Assembly: GCA_016208665.1 (NCBI GenBank)
Contig: JACQXT010000088.1
Location: 6,682-17,246, forward strand
Source: Chitinivibrionia bacterium
GTDB taxonomy: Bacteria; Krumholzibacteriota; Krumholzibacteriia; WVZY01
Direction: 5' to 3'
Length of the DNA: 10,565 nt
This document shows, piece by piece, positions 7,694 to 10,565 of the stretch. A program made the position numbers and the translations under genes. Positions within the stretch are counted from its first letter, which is position 1. The number at the start of each line of letters is the position of its first letter. The notes under the pieces are model-generated. The model was not told the DNA's origin. It worked only from the letters and a program-made list of their open reading frames with translations, and searched no databases.

Positions 7694-8854
7694 TCAATCG
7701 CCGGCCAGTTCGGATAGAAACACCAGGCGGACACCGGAACTCTTCAGCATCGCTTCGTTGTTCCGAAGCGCTTCGAGCGTCCATCGCCTCGGGTGGGCGA
7801 TCCCGACGGCTTCGCCGCGGGTCTTGGCAAGCTTGACGAGCCTCCTGAGGCGCTCGCCGACGAGCTTCGGGTCTTGGGTATCGTCATCGAGAAACAGGTC
7901 GTTTTGCACGGCCTTGACTCCCCGTTGTACGGCGGCATTATACGCTATGGATCGGGGAGAAGTCAAAGAATCCAGGAAATAGAGCTTGCGCTCCTTGAGC
8001 ACCCCCAGGACGGCCCGCATGACCCGTTCGTCCTGCGTCGCTTTCGATCCCATGTGATTGTTGACTCCTGCCGCTCCCGGGATATCGGAAAGGTATTTTG
8101 CCACAAGGGCCGCAATCTCATCCGACGTCATCGCGGACGTCACGGGAGCCACATCGTGCCGGCGCGGCTCTTCGGGTTCCATAGGCAGGTGAAGGATGGT
8201 TTCCTTCTTGCGGGCCGCGGCCAGGGCGGCGACCTCCGATGAGTGCGGGAGCGACGGTATGACGGCCACGGTAATCGGCATATCCAGCGCGAGGAACGCC
8301 TCCACCGTTCCGTTCTTGGAGTATCCGAAATCATCCACGACGAGCGCGAGCATCGGACCGGCTGCCGGCTTCTTTACGGTTTCTTCCGGCGGGACGGCGC
8401 GCCGCCGGGCTTGCTTGATCACCGCAATGCTGTGCGTAGTGTACTGGCCGCTCCCTATTTCTAAATGCAGCTCCCGCCCCGTCTGATCTTCGCTGCTCTT
8501 CTGAACGGCCGCGCCGCGCGAGCGCGCGGCTTTCGTGAGCGCGAGGTTTACCTGAATCAGATCGGCCGTTTCGGGGCAGACGATCTCCCAGCGCTTGACA
8601 GGGTAGTTTTTCCCCCGGATCGTTATGCTGCCCCGCGCAACCAGGGCGCGCTTGAGTCCCCCCTGAATATGATCCTGCGCCCGCGTGTAATGGCTCGTGA
8701 CTCCCTTGCCGAGGAGAAACACGCTGCCGCGCGGGCTCTGGAGAAACTTCACGCCGGCGATGCCGAGCGCAACGACCGCGACAAGAACGCCGGCGAGAAT
8801 CTTGATCCGCCCCGGCAAAGCCTTCGATTGCTTCGCGCGACTTTTTCTGGCCAT
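7694..8854 (-). CDS. Divergent polysaccharide deacetylase (YibQ/PF04748 family), membrane-anchored
   Basis: This 386-residue protein has a basic N-terminus and one membrane helix (about 17-36), so its bulk should face the periplasm. Residues about 60-150 form a poorly conserved domain, and about 152-166 a charged Pro-rich linker. The catalytic-type domain of the divergent polysaccharide deacetylase family follows. It shows LALVVDDFGYS (169-179, with Asp174-Asp175), ITVAVIPSLPHS (194-205), ILHLPMEP (220-227, His222), GVNNHMGSKATQDERVM (263-279, His267), YFLDSLTSPRSIAYNAA (292-308), LFLDDD (320-325) and GEAVGIAHPR (347-356). The Asp/His pattern fits the metal site of the NodB-like fold. The substrate is unknown; E. 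coli YibQ also lacks a firm role. ATG 8854 is the first Met of the frame. Its ribosome site is weak. A near-consensus promoter lies about 35 bp upstream, and pdxJ follows 67 bp downstream, so both are probably one transcript. Confidence 0.93.
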   Translation of the reverse strand: MARKSRAKQSKALPGRIKILAGVLVAVVALGIAGVKFLQSPRGSVFLLGKGVTSHYTRAQDHIQGGLKRALVARGSITIRGKNYPVKRWEIVCPETADLIQVNLALTKAARSRGAAVQKSSEDQTGRELHLEIGSGQYTTHSIAVIKQARRRAVPPEETVKKPAAGPMLALVVDDFGYSKNGTVEAFLALDMPITVAVIPSLPHSSEVAALAAARKKETILHLPMEPEEPRRHDVAPVTSAMTSDEIAALVAKYLSDIPGAAGVNNHMGSKATQDERVMRAVLGVLKERKLYFLDSLTSPRSIAYNAAVQRGVKAVQNDLFLDDDTQDPKLVGERLRRLVKLAKTRGEAVGIAHPRRWTLEALRNNEAMLKSSGVRLVFLSELAGD

Positions 8855-8887
8855 GGAAAAATCCCGTCATTGAAAGAGTGTTCCAGG

Positions 8888-8917
8888 ACTATAGGAAAGC
8901 GGCTTCGGCGCTGTCAA
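8888..8917 (-). promoter_or_regulatory. Sigma70-type promoter for the deacetylase-pdxJ unit
   Basis: On the minus strand, TTGACA (plus 8912-8917, a perfect -35 match) and TATAGT (8888-8893) are separated by 18 bp. Transcription would begin near 8881, giving a leader of about 27 nt before the ATG at 8854. The -35 box borders the GC-rich intergenic element at 8930-9115. Confidence 0.75.
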
Positions 8918-8988
8918 GGCCGGAGCGCCGCGGGGAGCGCAGGCCGGGCGGGTGGCGCAACGCGAGGCTCGCGGGACGCGCGGGATGC

Positions 8989-9115
8989 GCGGGCGGCGCA
9001 GCGAGGGGCGACGGCGACTCCGCAGCGCGCCGGCCCGGCATCCTCTTCGCCGGGAAAATGCTTGTCGAGCAGGCCGCGAGGACTCGGAGCCGGAGCCCCT
9101 CGCTGCGCCGCCCGC
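8989..9115. repeat. 127-bp GC-rich element with 21-bp perfect inverted arms
   Basis: The arm at 8989-9009 (GCGGGCGGCGCAGCGAGGGG plus C) is the exact reverse complement of 9095-9115, across an 85-nt spacer. Inside, CCCGGC (9034-9039) pairs with GCCGGG (9049-9054) around a 9-nt loop, and the flanks pair partly. The 351-bp gap between the lipoprotein and deacetylase genes holds this element, a terminator (9143-9173) and a promoter (8888-8917). About 8930-8988 is GC-rich with no convincing gene, and no start-plus-RBS ORF is supported. The element could be a dispersed palindromic repeat, the core of a structured RNA, or a cruciform site. No transposase is associated. Confidence 0.65.
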
Positions 9116-9142
9116 CCTGACAGATCCGTCCGCCATAGCATG

Positions 9143-9173
9143 AAAAAAGCCGGCAGCTCTTGCCGCCGGCTTT
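9143..9173 (-). terminator. Rho-independent terminator of the lipoprotein gene
   Basis: On the minus strand, AAAGCCGGC (plus 9165-9173) and GCCGGCTTT (9146-9154) form a 9-bp perfect stem around a 10-nt loop, which can gain further GC pairs, followed by a run of six T (9143-9148, partly in the stem). It lies 33 bp after the stop of the lipoprotein gene, at the expected position and orientation. Confidence 0.85.
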
Positions 9174-9205
9174 GCAGAGGGAAAAGAGAGGCGTGAGATG
9201 GCGCG

Positions 9206-9820
9206 CTACTGCGCGCTCCCGAGATCGTACCACTGCACGATTTGCCAGACGCTATCCGCCGGCTCGCTTGACAGCTCGCTGTTGTGCGAGTACCGGATAA
9301 CGTACAAGGACGGGAGATCTATTGCAAAAAAAGTATTGCCGCTGATCGTCTTGACCGTCAGATCGTACGACACCATTTTCTGATACCAGCGTTCGGTCTC
9401 ATGCCCCGCGGGAGGCGTGGTTTCCTCCCATCCGATATCGCCCGCCGCGTAGGTAAGCGTCAATGATATGGATGTGATGGGGTCGGTTCCGCCTTGTTTG
9501 AACATCTTTCCGGTAACTTCGAGCTCCTTTACCAAACCCCAATCCTGGGGAGTCTTAGGAGGATCGGCATTGTAGTCCTCGGGAGAGAAAACGAAAATAA
9601 ACGTTTGGGTATCCTGGTCGAGGATATGCCGGTATCGATCTATGTTGCGATTGTTGTACGCCATCTGAAAATTATACAGGACGTGGTCCTTCTCTTTGAG
9701 GGACTTATATGTTTCATCCGGTGGGACAACGGGCGGTTTCTTCTCCGGATCCAGGATGCATGAGCCGAAGAGCATCGCAAGCGCCGATAGGAACACGAGC
9801 GGGACTAGGAATCGTTTCAT
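9206..9820 (-). CDS. Small lipoprotein of unknown function, possibly NTF2-like
   Basis: The 204-residue protein begins with a lipoprotein signal peptide: MKRF, a hydrophobic core, then MLFGSC with Cys21 as the lipidation site. The residue after Cys is Ile, not Asp, which in Enterobacteria would favour outer-membrane sorting. A Pro/Lys-rich tether (22-36) leads to a domain with helix HVLYNFQMAYNNRNIDRYRHIL (46-67), strand QTFIFVFSPEDY (72-83), and a strand-rich end MVSYDLTVKT...VWQIVQWYDL (149-200). A helix, 'L....F', then strands ending in W.IV.W.D is typical of NTF2/SnoaL-like lipoproteins in several uncultured phyla, but this is by eye. I chose ATG 9820 over the in-frame ATG at 9850 because GAGAGG precedes 9820, the signal peptide starts there, and 9850 nearly abuts the -10 box. 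It is a single-gene unit with its own promoter and terminator. Confidence 0.82.
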   Translation of the reverse strand: MKRFLVPLVFLSALAMLFGSCILDPEKKPPVVPPDETYKSLKEKDHVLYNFQMAYNNRNIDRYRHILDQDTQTFIFVFSPEDYNADPPKTPQDWGLVKELEVTGKMFKQGGTDPITSISLTLTYAAGDIGWEETTPPAGHETERWYQKMVSYDLTVKTISGNTFFAIDLPSLYVIRYSHNSELSSEPADSVWQIVQWYDLGSAQ

Positions 9821-9850
9821 TGGTGCACCTCTCTCTTTCTCTGCTCTCAT

Positions 9851-9879
9851 ACTATACCAGACAAACCGTGTCCGGTCAA
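9851..9879 (-). promoter_or_regulatory. Sigma70-type promoter for the lipoprotein gene
   Basis: On the minus strand TTGACC (plus 9874-9879) and TATAGT (9851-9856) are separated by exactly 17 bp. Transcription would start near 9844, giving a leader of about 24 nt that carries the GAGAGG ribosome site. This also rules out the upstream ATG at 9850 as the main start. It lies in the 126-bp gap after the signal-less relative. Confidence 0.78.
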
Positions 9880-9946
9880 GGGTGTGGGACCATAACTACA
9901 TAATCTGTTTCTTGTTGCGAAGATTTAAAGTGCCTTCCCATAAGCT

Positions 9947-10420
9947 CTAATTGCTGAGCAAGCCGCGGAGGAATCCCCATGTGGCGTACCCGGGGCTTGT
10001 GATGGTGTCTTCCCACTTCACGAGTTCCCATCCCTTGCTCCCCTCCCGGAGATCGAACAGGGCCTTCGCCCGATACACCGTCGTATCCTGCGGCGCTTTA
10101 TTTATGATCGTAAGATTGTAGCTGCCTTCGTACTGGGCGAAGCTGATATCCTGCTGTTTCGGCGTGAGTCCGGTGAACTCGCACGTGATCTTGCTCGCGT
10201 CTCCGATGATATTGCTCAACACCTCGAGTTCATTCGCTCTGGTCCACCCTACGAGGGCGGGAAACTGGTTCTCATCCGCCGGCAGCGCCACGAACAGAAA
10301 CCCCGTGTTGAGGCTTTTCTCGTAGTTCGAGCCGGTCAAGCTTTCGAGGCCGCTCTTCATGTTGACAAATACCTTGGTCGGATGATCCGGCACGATCCAC
10401 GACGACCCGCTGTTATCCAC
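9947..10420 (-). CDS. Signal-less lipoprotein-like protein, apparently truncated at its N-terminus
   Basis: This open frame of 157 codons from GTG 10420 ends at TAG 9947-9949. It looks like a distant relative of the lipoprotein next to it. KVFVNMKSGLESLTGSNYEKSLNTGFLFVALPADENQF lines up with the neighbour's HVLYNFQMAYNNRNIDRYRHIL...FIFVFSPEDY, and YNLTII...LREGSKGWELVKWEDT lines up with YDLTVKT...VWQIVQWYDL. It lacks the signal peptide and lipidation Cys of that neighbour. Its first eight bases overlap the hydantoinase-like gene end, and no ribosome site precedes the GTG. An in-frame TGA lies just upstream (10442-10444). It could be a lipoprotein gene that lost its 5' end by deletion or misassembly, a pseudogene, or an overlapping coupled gene. 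The first residues (VDNSGSSWIV) might even be shifted hydantoinase sequence. Codon use is unremarkable, so the body was coding until recently. Confidence 0.6.
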   Translation of the reverse strand: MDNSGSSWIVPDHPTKVFVNMKSGLESLTGSNYEKSLNTGFLFVALPADENQFPALVGWTRANELEVLSNIIGDASKITCEFTGLTPKQQDISFAQYEGSYNLTIINKAPQDTTVYRAKALFDLREGSKGWELVKWEDTITSPGYATWGFLRGLLSN

Positions 10421-10565
10421 CGGCGGCGCGGCGTCCCGGGGTCACGACCGTGCAGGAGATCGCCTCCTCGATGACGGCGGTGCCATCGATGATGTCGTCC
10501 GCGCGCAACCGCGACCGCTCGTAAATCTTTGTCTCGACATATCCCAACCGGTCGAAATAGACGTT
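10413..10565 (-). CDS. C-terminal end of a hydantoinase A/oxoprolinase-type protein (5' end outside window)
   Basis: The frame enters at the right edge and stops at TAA (10413-10415). The 50 visible residues begin NVYFDRLGYVETKIYERSRL, continue RADDIIDGTAVIEEAISCTVV, and end TPGRRAAGG. This matches the C-terminus of the HyuA/N-methylhydantoinase A and 5-oxoprolinase family: 'V.F......ET.VY.R..L..G..I.GPA.IEE..STTVV.PG'. HyuA is a cytoplasmic, ATP-using ring-opening subunit that normally pairs with HyuB. No hyuB lies downstream here. The family usually continues after 'TVV.PG' with 'VD..G...I'. That continuation (VDNSGSSWI) exists here in the next frame, straight after the point where this frame stops. 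The end is therefore either frameshifted or a fusion junction. Substrate cannot be told from 50 residues. Confidence 0.72.
   Translation of the reverse strand, partial: NVYFDRLGYVETKIYERSRLRADDIIDGTAVIEEAISCTVVTPGRRAAGG

Noticed and set aside
8889..9233. Several overlapping frames on both strands of the 8870-9230 gap
   Set aside because: They are Arg/Ala-rich, overlap the inverted repeat, terminator and promoter, and have no ribosome sites. Their openness comes from very high GC.

Overview
The window looks like a chromosome fragment from an uncultured diderm bacterium with moderately high GC. Lipoprotein and Sec-dependent signal peptides, a SecD/SecF pair and a YibQ-type polysaccharide deacetylase point to a cell with a periplasm. 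Nothing in the sequence fixes the phylum. Every gene I can support is on the minus strand, so transcription runs from high to low coordinates. Most of the long plus-strand open frames are GC-rich shadows of these genes.

Right edge (about 9,200-10,565): the C-terminal end of a hydantoinase A-type protein stops inside the window and overlaps, in another frame, the start of a signal-less relative of the lipoprotein next to it. That lipoprotein (9206-9820) has its own near-consensus sigma70 promoter and a clear rho-independent terminator. A GC-rich 127-nt element with 21-bp perfect inverted arms follows (8989-9115).

Centre (3,516-8,917): a strong promoter at 8888-8917 starts a unit with a divergent polysaccharide deacetylase and pdxJ (pyridoxal phosphate synthesis). 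A second near-consensus promoter at 6841-6868 starts secD-secF, followed by a DUF456 membrane protein. This is a housekeeping block for envelope work and cofactor supply.

Left (1-3,515): a 311-bp intergenic region holds an imperfect long hairpin, a REP-like fragment and a 16-bp palindrome overlapping a TATAAT box. It is followed by a secreted DUF4783/NTF2-like protein and by a very large polytopic sensor protein that leaves the window at its left edge. The latter is most likely the sensor half of a histidine kinase.

I see no tRNA, rRNA, CRISPR array, transposase or defence system. The oddest places are the hydantoinase/lipoprotein junction at the right edge and the two intergenic inverted-repeat elements. 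The rest is ordinary.
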